Positions 53,984 through 63,497 of a stretch of DNA of 64,000 nucleotides are shown here, one piece after another. A program made the position numbers and the translations under genes. A model generated the notes under the pieces. That model made no database searches. It was not told where the DNA came from and saw only the letters and a program-made list of their open reading frames with translations. The stretch spans positions 17,781-81,780 of the forward strand of contig DAOTTZ010000027.1 of assembly GCA_034437535.1 (NCBI GenBank). The letters are read 5' to 3'. Source of the stretch: J038 sp034437535 (GTDB lineage Bacteria; Chloroflexota; Anaerolineae; Aggregatilineales; Phototrophicaceae). The number at the start of each line of letters is the position of its first letter. Positions within the stretch are counted from its first letter, which is position 1.

Positions 53984-54786
53984 CAAGCGTCCAGCGCACC
54001 CCGGAGTGAGCGGGCCAATTCACCGACAGCGGCGGTGCTATCACGGGCGGCCCGGATGAAGGCACTCCCGACGATAAAGCCATTAACCAGCCGGTTAATC
54101 TGCCGGACATGGGCCGGTTGGCTGATGCCAAAGCCCAGCACCAGCGGTCGGTCGGTTTCCGCCCGTAGACGGGTGATGAAGTCGGTCAAATCAGCGGGGA
54201 GTTCACGCCGCGCCCCGGTGATGCCGGTCAACGAGACGACGTAGATAAACCCGCGTGCCTTTTCCGCAACAAGCTGAATGCGTTCGGTATCACTGGTGGG
54301 CGCGAGGAAGAACACCAATGCCATGTCTTCTTGCTCACAAATCGCGAATAGGTCGGCTTCTTCCGGCGGCAGGTCGGGGATAATCAGCCCGTCTGCGCCA
54401 GCGGCTTTCGCATCTTTGACGAATTGCTCCGGCCCGTAATTGATGAGCGGATTCAAGTAACTGAACATCAGCATCGGTTGCGTCAGGCCCTGCGCCCGTA
54501 GATCCTGCACCGCAGACAACGCGGAACGCACCGTCGTGCCATTTTCTAGCGCGACCTGCGTCGCCTGCTGGATGGTCGGGCCATCCGCCAGCGGATCACT
54601 AAACGGAATACCGATTTCAAAGCCATCGACACCAGCATCAGCCATCGCACGAATGGCGGCTAACGACTCGTCATAGGTGGGGTAACCAACCGTGAAATAC
54701 GGCAGGAACGCAGATCGCCCTGCCGCTTCGGTCGCCTGGAACATAGCGGCGATGGCCGCCAGCCCGGTTTGCTCACGGACGGTCAC
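53983..54786 (-). CDS. trpA: Tryptophan synthase alpha subunit
   Basis: Cleaves indole-3-glycerol phosphate and passes indole to TrpB. The 267-aa protein has FEIGIPFSDPLADGPTIQQA with catalytic Glu57 and Asp68, LMFSYLNPLINYG, GLIIPDLPPEEA and the phosphate-binding LGFGISQPAHV. GTG start in a GTGA overlap with the preceding small gene. It is separated from trpB by three genes of no known trp function. Confidence 0.96.
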   Translation of the reverse strand: MTVREQTGLAAIAAMFQATEAAGRSAFLPYFTVGYPTYDESLAAIRAMADAGVDGFEIGIPFSDPLADGPTIQQATQVALENGTTVRSALSAVQDLRAQGLTQPMLMFSYLNPLINYGPEQFVKDAKAAGADGLIIPDLPPEEADLFAICEQEDMALVFFLAPTSDTERIQLVAEKARGFIYVVSLTGITGARRELPADLTDFITRLRAETDRPLVLGFGISQPAHVRQINRLVNGFIVGSAFIRAARDSTAAVGELARSLRGALDA

Positions 54787-55091
54787 TCGACATCCTCCCA
54801 GTCGTCGCCGTCCACATAGGCACTATCACCGCGCATCGCGCTGACCAGATCCACCAGCCGGTTGCTCAGGCCAGCCAGCAGACGATGCGTATCTTCCATC
54901 TGCATCTGGATGCCGTCGGTTTGCTGGCGCACATCGGCCAGCCACGCGCCGCGCCCGCTGGTCTCTACCAGATCCAGCGCGAGTTGCACCATCATCATCT
55001 GCTTCTCAAGATCTTCCCCCACTTCGGATAAGATCATAGCCGCGTCTTCGGTCAGGTTAAAATCGATCACTGTAATATCGTTCATCGTCAT
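54783..55091 (-). CDS. Small acidic protein between trpB and trpA
   Basis: A 102-aa protein, unrecognised. It is largely helical (MILSEVGEDLEKQMMMVQLA, THRLLAGLSNRLVDLVSAMR) and ends in an acidic tail (DGDDWEDVE). ATG 55091 has GAGGG 6-7 nt upstream; ATG 55085 is also possible. Its TGA overlaps the trpA GTG, so trpA translation may depend on it. Confidence 0.72.
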   Translation of the reverse strand: MTMNDITVIDFNLTEDAAMILSEVGEDLEKQMMMVQLALDLVETSGRGAWLADVRQQTDGIQMQMEDTHRLLAGLSNRLVDLVSAMRGDSAYVDGDDWEDVE

Positions 55092-55146
55092 GCCTTGCCC
55101 TCTCAATGAATCATTGTAATCTTATTGTACCGTTGCCAGCACCAAA

Positions 55147-55920
55147 TTACCCTATGGATTTCGTCATCGCGGCCAGCCCGGCCTGGATGATTTCCCGCGC
55201 TACGTTGACGCGAAATTCCCAACGAGACGGATCCGCGTCATAAGCCGCCGCTTCCGCTTGTTGGCGCGTGGCATTCGCGGCCTGCGGCTGAAAGCGATCC
55301 GCCGTTTCCCAGTCGAGTCCTTGCACCGTCAACGCGGTGAGTTCGAACCCGGCGCGATGCAACAACACCGGCCACACCATATCAGTCCCTAAGCCTTGTT
55401 CCTGGTCGTCATCCAGCCCGACGATAAATTCTGCCGCCTGCCGGCTAAATGCCTTCGAACCGGAGGCCACATCAAGCCGTTGGCCGAGCAGATACTCGGT
55501 TATATCGAAGATGATGCGCTCGGTATCGGCCAGGGCTTTGGGGTGCGTCTCGAAATCTGCCGGGGTTCGCCCAATCATCACCGCGTCTGGCCCCTGGATG
55601 GCCGTCACCGTTGCTTTGAGCGACTCCGGCTTGCGTTCCACCCAACGGATCATGCGATCCATATCACAATAATGCAGGGTGCCAGCAGTGCTTTGCTCCA
55701 GGCCGAGCCGCAAACAAGCGGATCGCGCCACACCGAAACGATCCGTCTGATGGTGGATCACCCCCGGCAGAGCGTCCAGCGCGTCAAGATCAGCCTGCTC
55801 TAAGCCGGGTGATGTGACGATAATAATCGTCTCGTAGAGCGCGTGTAGCTCCGGCAAGAAACGGCGCAAACGGGGCAATTCTCCCTGGGGGCGATACGTC
55901 GTGGTCAAGGTCACAGTCAT
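55147..55920 (-). CDS. GT-A-fold glycosyltransferase-like protein in the trp operon
   Basis: A 257-aa protein with features of a GT-A transferase: TLTTTYRPQGELPRLRRFL, a strand IIIVTSPGL, the region LHYCDMDRMIRWVERKPES with an acid-x-acid (DMD) motif, and a later GSKAFSRQAAEFIVG. The exact family is unclear and the activity unproven. ATG 55920 starts 4 nt after the hydrolase stop. The 55-nt gap to the next gene holds no clear promoter. Confidence 0.68.
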   Translation of the reverse strand: MTVTLTTTYRPQGELPRLRRFLPELHALYETIIIVTSPGLEQADLDALDALPGVIHHQTDRFGVARSACLRLGLEQSTAGTLHYCDMDRMIRWVERKPESLKATVTAIQGPDAVMIGRTPADFETHPKALADTERIIFDITEYLLGQRLDVASGSKAFSRQAAEFIVGLDDDQEQGLGTDMVWPVLLHRAGFELTALTVQGLDWETADRFQPQAANATRQQAEAAAYDADPSRWEFRVNVAREIIQAGLAAMTKSIG

Positions 55921-55924
55921 CGGG

Positions 55925-56803
55925 TTACGCACCCGTCGCCGTGTCGCGCAGGCTCACCAGGATGTCCTCCCAATGATCGAAAAACGCGAAGTGCCCGCCT
56001 TGCGGCAAGAAATGCGGGATCGGGTTCGACAATGCGCTCTCCAAAAAGCGGCCCATCTGTTGCGGCACGATGGTATCGTACTGCCAGTACCACAGGTGAA
56101 TGGGTTGTGTCACATCGTTGACCGGGAAGCCCCAGGGCTTCACCAACAACTTGGCCTCCTGCACCCAACCACGCACACCATTGCGGACGGCCTCCGCCCG
56201 GTAACCCTGTACCTGCTGGCCGATCTTGGGCCGGGATAAGATCAACTCGTCGTTATCGCTGGCCCGTTCCAGCACTTCGCGCCAGTAGCGTTCCGGGTTG
56301 CGGAGTTCAGAGCGCATCTGCAAGGACATCATCGGGCGCAAGATCCAGCCCGGCCACTTGGAGACCTGATACGCCTGACGGTATGTGTCGTTGACATTAT
56401 CCAACGCGCCGGGCCGGTCGAACGGAGCCGACCCGCTGATAATGGCACCGGCGGTCACCCGCTCCGCCAATTGATAGGCGGTCGCCGCGACGTATGGCCC
56501 CCCGGCGGAAACACCCATCAGCGCGAAATCCGCCACATTGAGCGCGTCCATCAACTGGGTGATGTCGTCCGCCATATCCAGCAGAGTCCGCCCAGGCTGG
56601 AAATCCGACTTGCCATAACCGGGGCGATCCGGCGTGATGATCTTGACGTTGGCGCGGATGGCGATAGTCTCATCGGGGTGGCGCATATACCGCGAACCTG
56701 GGTTACCATGAAAGAAGACAATCGGGTAGCCTTGCAGGTCACCATGAATGGTATAGGCCAGGGTGCGCCCATCTGCCAGTTTAAGTGTCTCGTCTACGTT
56801 CAA
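55925..56803 (-). CDS. Alpha/beta hydrolase
   Basis: A 292-aa alpha/beta-hydrolase-fold protein: FFHGNPGSRYM (oxyanion region), PDRPGYGKSDF, nucleophile Ser in LMGVSAGGPYVAA, a late Asp (QYDTIVP) and His in PQGGHFAFFDHWE. The substrate is unknown. The TTG start overlaps the trpB stop (TTGA) with AAGGA 7 nt upstream; no ATG gives a better start. Confidence 0.88.
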   Translation of the reverse strand: MNVDETLKLADGRTLAYTIHGDLQGYPIVFFHGNPGSRYMRHPDETIAIRANVKIITPDRPGYGKSDFQPGRTLLDMADDITQLMDALNVADFALMGVSAGGPYVAATAYQLAERVTAGAIISGSAPFDRPGALDNVNDTYRQAYQVSKWPGWILRPMMSLQMRSELRNPERYWREVLERASDNDELILSRPKIGQQVQGYRAEAVRNGVRGWVQEAKLLVKPWGFPVNDVTQPIHLWYWQYDTIVPQQMGRFLESALSNPIPHFLPQGGHFAFFDHWEDILVSLRDTATGA

Positions 56804-58044
56804 GAGTCGTCCTTCTCATCGAGTGCTTTAATCACTGTGTCCAGGTCTTTATCTCCCCGCCCGGACATATTCACCAGGATGATGCTATCTTTGGGCAGGG
56901 TCGGTGCCCGCTTGATGACCTCCGCGACGGCGTGAGCACTTTCCAGCGCGGGGATGATGCCTTCGGTTTCGCTCAGGAGTTGGAAGGCGGCCAGCGTCTC
57001 GTCGTCAGTCGCATGGGTATAAAAGGCGCGTTCCATCTGCTGAAGATAGGCATGTTCCGGGCCGACCGAAGCGTAATCTAACCCGGCGGAAATGCTATGG
57101 GTGTTCATGATCTGGCCGTCGCTGTTCTGCATCACCCAGCTTCGGGTACCCTGTAATACCCCCGGACGGCTCACGTCCGGGTCGGCAAAGCGTGAGGCAT
57201 GGCGGCCACTCTGGATGCCTTCGCCGCCCGCTTCCACGCCGATTAAGTCGATGCCGGTATCATCCCGGAAGGCGTGAAACAAGCCAATGGCATTACTGCC
57301 CCCGCCCACGCAGGCCACGCACACATCCGGCAGACGCCCAACCTGTTCGAGCATCTGGCGGCGGGCCTCCGTGCCGATGACACTCTGGAAATCACGCACG
57401 ATGCGCGGGTACGGGTGCGGCCCTAGCGCGGAACCGAGCAGATAAAATGTATCGCGCACATTGGTCACCCAATCCCGAATGGCCTCGTTGATGGCATCCT
57501 TAAGGGTCTTACTGCCACTCTCGACCGCGATGACCTCTGCACCGAGCAACCGCATCCGAAAGACATTCGGTTGTTGGCGCACAATGTCTACGCTACCCAT
57601 GTAAACGTGGCAATCCAGGCCGAGCAGGGCCGCCGCCGTCGCAGAGGCAACCCCATGTTGGCCGGCTCCGGTCTCCGCGATGACTCTTTGCTTGCCCATG
57701 CGCTGTGCCAGCAAAGCCTGACCGAGTGCATTATTGATCTTATGTGCGCCGGTATGGGCCAGGTCTTCCCGCTTGAGGTAGATCTGCGCCCCGCCTAACT
57801 TTTCGCTCAGGCGGCGGGCATGGGTCAGTGGTGTCTCTCGCCCGACATAGGTCTTTTGCAACCGGGCCAGTTCGTTCTGGAAGTCAGGGTCAGCCATCGC
57901 CTCATAATAGGCTTTTTCTAATTCGTTGAGGGCTGGTACCAGCGTCTCCGGCACGAACCGCCCGCCAAACTCCCCGAAGTAACCGCGTGCATCCGGCAGG
58001 TTCGTCTGGTGGATGTCGATATATAGCTTGTCGTCAGTCGTCAT
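56800..58044 (-). CDS. trpB: Tryptophan synthase beta subunit
   Basis: PLP enzyme that joins indole and serine. The 414-aa TrpB1-type protein has GYFGEFGGRFVPETLVPAL, LKREDLAHTGAHKINNALGQ with PLP-Lys102, AETGAGQHGVA and VACVGGGSNAIGLFHAF. Starts 26 nt after trpF. Confidence 0.97.
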   Translation of the reverse strand: MTTDDKLYIDIHQTNLPDARGYFGEFGGRFVPETLVPALNELEKAYYEAMADPDFQNELARLQKTYVGRETPLTHARRLSEKLGGAQIYLKREDLAHTGAHKINNALGQALLAQRMGKQRVIAETGAGQHGVASATAAALLGLDCHVYMGSVDIVRQQPNVFRMRLLGAEVIAVESGSKTLKDAINEAIRDWVTNVRDTFYLLGSALGPHPYPRIVRDFQSVIGTEARRQMLEQVGRLPDVCVACVGGGSNAIGLFHAFRDDTGIDLIGVEAGGEGIQSGRHASRFADPDVSRPGVLQGTRSWVMQNSDGQIMNTHSISAGLDYASVGPEHAYLQQMERAFYTHATDDETLAAFQLLSETEGIIPALESAHAVAEVIKRAPTLPKDSIILVNMSGRGDKDLDTVIKALDEKDDS

Positions 58045-58070
58045 AACAGTAAGTTCCTTCTATCGCTCGC

Positions 58071-58733
58071 TCATCGATCAATTGATTGGGCCGCTGTGAT
58101 GAAATCGGCCATCTTAACGGCGTCTTTGATCCCCGGCTCGGCTTCGACGCCGCTGGCGACATCCACCCCCCAGGGTTGGATCGCGGCCACCCGGTCAGCG
58201 ACGTTCTCCGGCGTGAGGCCGCCCGCCAGCAGAAAGCGCGGCACTCGCTCTCGCACCGCAATGGCGACCGCTTCGCTGGCGGCGTCCCCGGTTCCGCCGC
58301 GCAGGGTCGGATGATAGGCATCCAACAGCAGGGACGGCAGAATCGGCTTCTGCGGGAAGGTCGGCGCGTAATACGTCACATCATCCAGGGCCATCGTCTC
58401 ATTCATCGGTTGGATGGCCTTGTAAGCCATGCCGCGCAATTCCTTCAGTACATTCTCGGATTCATCGCCGCTCAATTGCGCCGCGTGCAAGCCGACCGCG
58501 TTGGTAATTTGCGAAATCGTGCCGACGCCCTCATTGACGAATATCCCGACCAGCACCGGCACTGCCCCGCCATATTCAACGCGCAAGGCGTCACACAACT
58601 GGCGGGCATCCGCTGGCTCGATATAACGCGGACTCCGTTTGTAGAAGTTCAAGCCGAGCATATCCGCCCCGGCCTCGACCGCCGCTTTCGCATCCGCTAA
58701 CCGGGTGATCCCACAGATCTTTACGATTGTCAT
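58071..58733 (-). CDS. trpF: Phosphoribosylanthranilate isomerase
   Basis: Third Trp-specific step. The 220-aa barrel has VKICGITRLADAKAAVEAGAD with the catalytic Cys, LGLNFYKRSPRYI and the C-terminal phosphate site LLAGGLTPENV. The ATG overlaps the trpC stop (ATGA). Confidence 0.96.
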   Translation of the reverse strand: MTIVKICGITRLADAKAAVEAGADMLGLNFYKRSPRYIEPADARQLCDALRVEYGGAVPVLVGIFVNEGVGTISQITNAVGLHAAQLSGDESENVLKELRGMAYKAIQPMNETMALDDVTYYAPTFPQKPILPSLLLDAYHPTLRGGTGDAASEAVAIAVRERVPRFLLAGGLTPENVADRVAAIQPWGVDVASGVEAEPGIKDAVKMADFITAAQSIDR

Positions 58734-59551
58734 GCGCGTTCCTGCCGGGGTTGCTGGCCAAACGCTCCCACCACATCAGCCAGATCACCCTCATCTGCCG
58801 CCCGCACCAGTGATTCACCGACCAAGACGGCGTTCGCGCCCAAATCACCCATCGCCCGCACATCCGCCGCCGTGCGGATGCCGCTCTCAGCGACTAGCAC
58901 CACCTCCGGCGGCACCAACGGCAAGAGCCGGGCCGTCGTCGCCAGGTCAACCTCAAACGTCTTGAGATCACGGTTGTTGACGCCGATCACCCGCGCCCCT
59001 ACTTTGAGCGCACGCGCCAGTTCCGCCTCGGTATGTACTTCTACCAGCGGCACCATGCCTTGCTCCAGCCCGGCGGCGTGGAGTTCGGCCAGTTGTGCAT
59101 CGTCCAGCGCGGCCACGATCAACAAAAACGCATCCGCATCATAAGCGCGGGCTTCGATCACCTGGTAAGGGTCGATGATGAAATCCTTCCGCAAGACGGG
59201 CAACCGCACATGATCGCGCACTTGCTTGAGATATGCCAGCTTACCCTGGAAGAACGGTTCATCGGTCAGCACGCTGATCGCACGGGCACCGTTAGCGGCA
59301 TAGATCTGGCCCAGGGCGGTCGGGTCGAAGTCTTCGATCAAAACGCCCTTGCTGGGTGAAGCCTTCTTGACCTCCGCGATGAGGGCGACATAAGGCTTAC
59401 GCAACGCATTGACGAGATCACGCGGCACACAGGCCACCTTCGCCTGATTTAGCATCTTGTTGATCGGCGTGGCTTGCTTGTGTGCGGCCACCTCATCTAC
59501 TTTTCGCGCCAGGATCTTATCCAGAATTGTATCCGTTTTGACGTAAGCCAT
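58730..59551 (-). CDS. trpC: Indole-3-glycerol phosphate synthase
   Basis: Closes the indole ring. The 273-aa monofunctional barrel has LIAEVKKASPSKGVLIEDF, VLRKDFIIDPYQVIEARA, IGVNNRDLKTFEVDL and LVAESGIRTAADV. It follows trpD by 49 nt. Confidence 0.97.
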   Translation of the reverse strand: MAYVKTDTILDKILARKVDEVAAHKQATPINKMLNQAKVACVPRDLVNALRKPYVALIAEVKKASPSKGVLIEDFDPTALGQIYAANGARAISVLTDEPFFQGKLAYLKQVRDHVRLPVLRKDFIIDPYQVIEARAYDADAFLLIVAALDDAQLAELHAAGLEQGMVPLVEVHTEAELARALKVGARVIGVNNRDLKTFEVDLATTARLLPLVPPEVVLVAESGIRTAADVRAMGDLGANAVLVGESLVRAADEGDLADVVGAFGQQPRQERA

Positions 59552-59600
59552 ATTTATTCCTCGTCCTCTAACAATACCGTGTCAACTCTCAGCATCCGCC

Positions 59601-60629
59601 CTATGCGAACGTCTGACTATACGCTACCAGTTTATCCAACTTTTCCAGGGCCGCGCCATTATCGATTGTCTCGCGTGCTAGCTTGATCCCGGCGTTGATG
59701 TCTTCCGCCTTCCCGGCCACCATCAAGGCGGCCCCCGCGTTGAGCACGACCACATCCCGCTTGGGATCGGTGATCTCCCCGCTGAGGATGCCGCGTAAGA
59801 TCCGGGCATTGGTCGGCGCGTCATCCCCTAGCAAGTCGCTGATGCTGGCCCCTGGGAAGCCGTACTCACGCGGGTCCAGCGTGAACGTATTGACGCGCCC
59901 ACCGACATAATGACTGATCGTGTTCGGCCCGGTGGTGGTCAATTCGTCCAGGTTGCCATACCCATTGACCACCATCGCAGAGACCGCGCCCAATTCCCCC
60001 AGCACGTTCGCCAGTAAATCGGTCAGATCCGGTGCAAAGACGCCCATCAACTGACGACGTGCCCCGGCAGGATTCGTCAGCGGGCCGAGGATGTTGAAGA
60101 TGGTGCGAACTTTCATCTGCCGGCGGGGGCCGATGACGTGCTTCATCGCCGGGTGGAGCTTCTGCGCGAACAAAAAGCCCACGCCGATCTCATCGACACA
60201 TTGGCCGACTTGCTCCGGCGTCAGGTCGAGATTCAAGCCCAGTTCGCCCAATACATCGGCACTGCCGCATTTACTGCTGGCGGCCCGGTTGCCGTGCTTG
60301 GCGACCGGCACCCCGGCACCCGCCGCGACAAACGCGACCGTCGTGCTGATGTTAAACGTCCCGGATTGATCGCCGCCGGTGCCGCAAGTATCCAGCAGAT
60401 CAACCCCGGCGTATTGAGTCGGTACGCGCTCCACATTAGCCCGCATCGCCATCGCGCTCCCGGTAATCTCGCTCTGGGTCTCCCCTTTCATTCGCAAGCC
60501 CATCAAGTAACTGCCAATCTGTGCGTCGGTCGCGTTGCCTTGCATGATCTGATTCATAACGTCTTCGGCTTCCTGGGCTTGCATGTGGCCGAAGCGTCCG
60601 ATTAAATCAATTGCGCGTTGAATATCCAT
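59601..60629 (-). CDS. trpD: Anthranilate phosphoribosyltransferase
   Basis: Adds phosphoribosyl to anthranilate. The 342-aa protein has DTCGTGGDQSGTFNISTT (PRPP site), VAKHGNRAASSKCGSADVL and FNILGPLTNPAGARRQLMGV. Not fused to TrpG. It lies 29 nt after trpG. Confidence 0.97.
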   Translation of the reverse strand: MDIQRAIDLIGRFGHMQAQEAEDVMNQIMQGNATDAQIGSYLMGLRMKGETQSEITGSAMAMRANVERVPTQYAGVDLLDTCGTGGDQSGTFNISTTVAFVAAGAGVPVAKHGNRAASSKCGSADVLGELGLNLDLTPEQVGQCVDEIGVGFLFAQKLHPAMKHVIGPRRQMKVRTIFNILGPLTNPAGARRQLMGVFAPDLTDLLANVLGELGAVSAMVVNGYGNLDELTTTGPNTISHYVGGRVNTFTLDPREYGFPGASISDLLGDDAPTNARILRGILSGEITDPKRDVVVLNAGAALMVAGKAEDINAGIKLARETIDNGAALEKLDKLVAYSQTFA

Positions 60630-60658
60630 GAGTCCTCTTTCGTTTATCCATCAGCCGG

Positions 60659-61237
60659 TTACACGGCCAAAAATTGATTTTCGATAAAGTTCTTCAGCAC
60701 ACGCGGGCCATAAGTCGTCAGGATGCTTTCCGGATGAAATTGCACGCCGACGACCGGATGATCTTTATGCCGCAGGGCCATGATCTCGCCGTCTTCGGTG
60801 AAGGCGACGATCTTCAACGACTCCGGCAGGCTGTCCTCCCGGACGATCAGGCTATGGTAGCGTGTGGCCTCGAACGGACTCGGAATCCCGACGAACAAGG
60901 GATCGCCTTTGTGATAGACCATGCTGGTCTTGCCATGCATCAGCCGCCCGGCGCGGGTGACGACCCCGCCGTAAGCCTGCCCCAGGCATTGATGCCCCAG
61001 GCAAACCCCCAGGATTGGTGTGTGTGGCCCCATCTCGCGGATTACATCCAATGAGACACCGCCGTCATCCGGCGTGCCCGGCCCCGGAGAAATGACAATG
61101 TGTGACGGGTTGAGGTCGCGCACTTCATCCAGCGTGATCTGGTCATTACGGACGACGTGTAACGCCGCACCTAATTCACCCATCTGCTGGACAAGGTTAT
61201 AAGTAAAGCTATCGTAATTATCAATTACCAGGATCAT
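60659..61237 (-). CDS. trpG: Anthranilate synthase component II (glutamine amidotransferase)
   Basis: Supplies ammonia to TrpE. The 192-aa class I amidotransferase has IDNYDSFTYNLVQQMGELG, SPGPGTPDDGG, Cys79 in ILGVCLGHQCLG and VGVQFHPES with the His-Glu pair. The ATG overlaps the stop of the phosphatase-like gene (ATGA). Such subunits may also serve PabB. Confidence 0.96.
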   Translation of the reverse strand: MILVIDNYDSFTYNLVQQMGELGAALHVVRNDQITLDEVRDLNPSHIVISPGPGTPDDGGVSLDVIREMGPHTPILGVCLGHQCLGQAYGGVVTRAGRLMHGKTSMVYHKGDPLFVGIPSPFEATRYHSLIVREDSLPESLKIVAFTEDGEIMALRHKDHPVVGVQFHPESILTTYGPRVLKNFIENQFLAV

Positions 61238-61902
61238 TGCCGGTCATCTCCTCGAATGTCATATGGCATAAAGCGGCTTTCCAGTCCTTCCAGGTGCATC
61301 AGGTCGTTCACCGTGACCAACCGCCAGTCTCCCTTCTCCCTGGCGACGGTCGTCACCGAGGAATTACTGAAGCTGATATTCGCCAGATCAACCTCCGGGA
61401 TGAGATGACGGATCATCAGACGGATGGTGGTGGTGTGTGATAGCACGCCAATCGTCAATTCGTCATCTTTCTTATCGACCGTCTTCAGCACTTCATCCAG
61501 GAAGCTCTGCGCCCGGACTTTCACATCATTGGTAGATTCACCCAGGGGCATACGATAGCCCTCCGGGTCGGCCAATAGTCCCTTGTACTCCTCCGGGTAC
61601 CACCCATGAATCTCCGGTACCGTCAAGCCCTGGAAGAAGCCAATCGACCGCTCCCGCAGGCGTTCATCATAAATGGGGTCAAAGTCCAATCGCTCGGCCA
61701 GGATCTCCGCACTTTCCTGTGCCCGGCGATGATCGCTACAATAAAGTTGGTTCAGGCCGATGTGACGGATAAAGTTTGATAATCGCTGGATCTGCTGACG
61801 CCCCAGGTCATTCAAAGGCGACGCCACCCAACCCTGCCAGCGGCCCTTCAGGTTCCAGTCTGTCTCACCACAACGGATGAAAATAAAACGTTTAATAGCC
61901 AT
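61234..61902 (-). CDS. Histidine-phosphatase-fold protein with Cys in place of catalytic His
   Basis: A 222-aa member of the phosphoglycerate-mutase-like superfamily, lying between trpE and trpG. The motif that should read RHGET is RCGETDWN: codon TGT (Cys11) stands where the phospho-accepting His belongs. Other active-site parts remain: SDHRRAQESAEIL, the Glu region RERSIGFFQGL and the second His in GVLSHTTTIRL. Loss of the His should abolish the normal mechanism, so this may be a non-catalytic or altered protein. ATG 61902 or an in-frame TTG at 61908 follow a strong AAGGAG. Confidence 0.88.
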   Translation of the reverse strand: MAIKRFIFIRCGETDWNLKGRWQGWVASPLNDLGRQQIQRLSNFIRHIGLNQLYCSDHRRAQESAEILAERLDFDPIYDERLRERSIGFFQGLTVPEIHGWYPEEYKGLLADPEGYRMPLGESTNDVKVRAQSFLDEVLKTVDKKDDELTIGVLSHTTTIRLMIRHLIPEVDLANISFSNSSVTTVAREKGDWRLVTVNDLMHLEGLESRFMPYDIRGDDRQ

Positions 61903-61959
61903 TTTCAAAAAATCTCCTTTTCAATGACAAACGCCCCTATCTTAGCGCGTCAACGGCCA

Positions 61960-63474
61960 TTACATCAGGCCCCGTTCGGCATATTCGATGGCAACGGCCA
62001 GGGCTTTGGCCTTATTGACGGTCTCGTCATATTCACTGGCCGGGTCGCTATCTGCGACAATGCCAGCCCCGGCTTGCAGGTACACCCGATCTCCTTTGAT
62101 GAGCAATGCCCGGATCGTGATGCAGGTGTCCATCGAACCGTCGTAGCTAAAATAGCCGACGGCCCCACCATAAGCTCCACGTCGCACGCCCTCTAACTCC
62201 TCGATGATTTCCATCGCCCGCACCTTGGGCGCACCACTCAGGGTGCCCGCTGGGAAGGTAGCCCGGAACAGCGCGAACGCATCCAGCCCATCACGCACCT
62301 GCCCATCTACCTGGCTGACGATGTGCATGACATGCGAATAACGCTCGATCTTCATCATGTCGGTGACTTGCACGGTGCCATACGCACTCACCCGCCCGAT
62401 GTCGTTACGCGCCAGGTCGATGAGCATCACATGCTCGGCCCGTTCTTTGGGGTCGGCCAGCAGATCATCCGCCAGGGCTTGATCTTCGGCTTCGGTCTGG
62501 CCGCGTTTGCGCGTCCCGGCGATGGGTCGCATTGAGGCAACCCCGTCTTCTAGCCGGACCATCATCTCCGGCGAAGCTCCCAACAGCGTCAACCCATCAC
62601 CAAAATCGAGGAAGAACATATACGGTGACGGATTCAGGGCGCGTACCGCCCGGTAGATCATCAGCGGCGGGGCAGTGGTGCGCCGGGTAAACCGTTGGGA
62701 TAGCACAATCTGGAAGGCATCGCCCGCCGCGATGTATTCTTTGGCCGCCCGCACGTTGTCCTCAAATTGTTCACGCGAAAGATTCGAGGTCAGGTCGGTC
62801 TCCTGCGCCGGGCCTGGATACGGTATCTCCGGCAGGGGATTGCCCAGCGTGGTGACGATCTGGTCGATGCGGCTAACCGCATTGCGATAGGCCGCTTCCG
62901 GGTCGCCCTGGTTATGGGCATTCGCCAGCACGATGAGTTCGTGCTTGGCATGGTCGAAGATGATGACGGCATCCGGCAACATAAAGGCGGCATCTGGCAC
63001 GTCGAGATCGTCAATTGCGGTCTCCGGCAGTCGCTCGAAGTAGCGCACCACGTCGTAACCAATGTAACCGACTGCCCCACCGACGAAACGCGGCAGGTGG
63101 GGCACCGGCACCGGCTGAACCTGCGCCAGTTTTGCCTTGAGGGCATCCAGCGGGTCTTCCCCCGGCGGGAGTTTGCGCTCGGTCGTGCCGTTGTCATCGA
63201 TGGTGGTGATGGTGTTGTGCTTGAACGTGATCACGGCCCTGGGATGTACCCCCAGGAACGAATATCGCCCGACGCGCTCGCCCCCTTCCACACTTTCCAG
63301 CAAAAACGAAACCCGGCTGACCTGGGCCAGCTTCATATAAACCGAGACCGGCGTTTCCAGGTCAGCCAGCAGACGGCGGTAAACCGGCACCAGGTCTCCT
63401 TGTTCAAAATATTGCACGACTTCATCTCGTGAGGGTGTTATATCCGTGCGGATGCGCTGTGTATTTGTCGTCAT
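61960..63474 (-). CDS. trpE: Anthranilate synthase component I
   Basis: Makes anthranilate from chorismate with ammonia from TrpG. The 504-aa protein has the Trp feedback-binding motif in SFLLESVEGGERVGRYSF and the catalytic core PIAGTRKRGQTEAEDQALAD, LIDLARNDIGRVS and AGTLSGAPKVRAMEIIEELE. The presence of LLES suggests Trp inhibition. First gene of the trp operon after a T-box leader; GGAG precedes the start region. Confidence 0.97.
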   Translation of the reverse strand: MTTNTQRIRTDITPSRDEVVQYFEQGDLVPVYRRLLADLETPVSVYMKLAQVSRVSFLLESVEGGERVGRYSFLGVHPRAVITFKHNTITTIDDNGTTERKLPPGEDPLDALKAKLAQVQPVPVPHLPRFVGGAVGYIGYDVVRYFERLPETAIDDLDVPDAAFMLPDAVIIFDHAKHELIVLANAHNQGDPEAAYRNAVSRIDQIVTTLGNPLPEIPYPGPAQETDLTSNLSREQFEDNVRAAKEYIAAGDAFQIVLSQRFTRRTTAPPLMIYRAVRALNPSPYMFFLDFGDGLTLLGASPEMMVRLEDGVASMRPIAGTRKRGQTEAEDQALADDLLADPKERAEHVMLIDLARNDIGRVSAYGTVQVTDMMKIERYSHVMHIVSQVDGQVRDGLDAFALFRATFPAGTLSGAPKVRAMEIIEELEGVRRGAYGGAVGYFSYDGSMDTCITIRALLIKGDRVYLQAGAGIVADSDPASEYDETVNKAKALAVAIEYAERGLM

Positions 63475-63497
63475 TCCCGGCCTTTTCTCCTAAAAAC

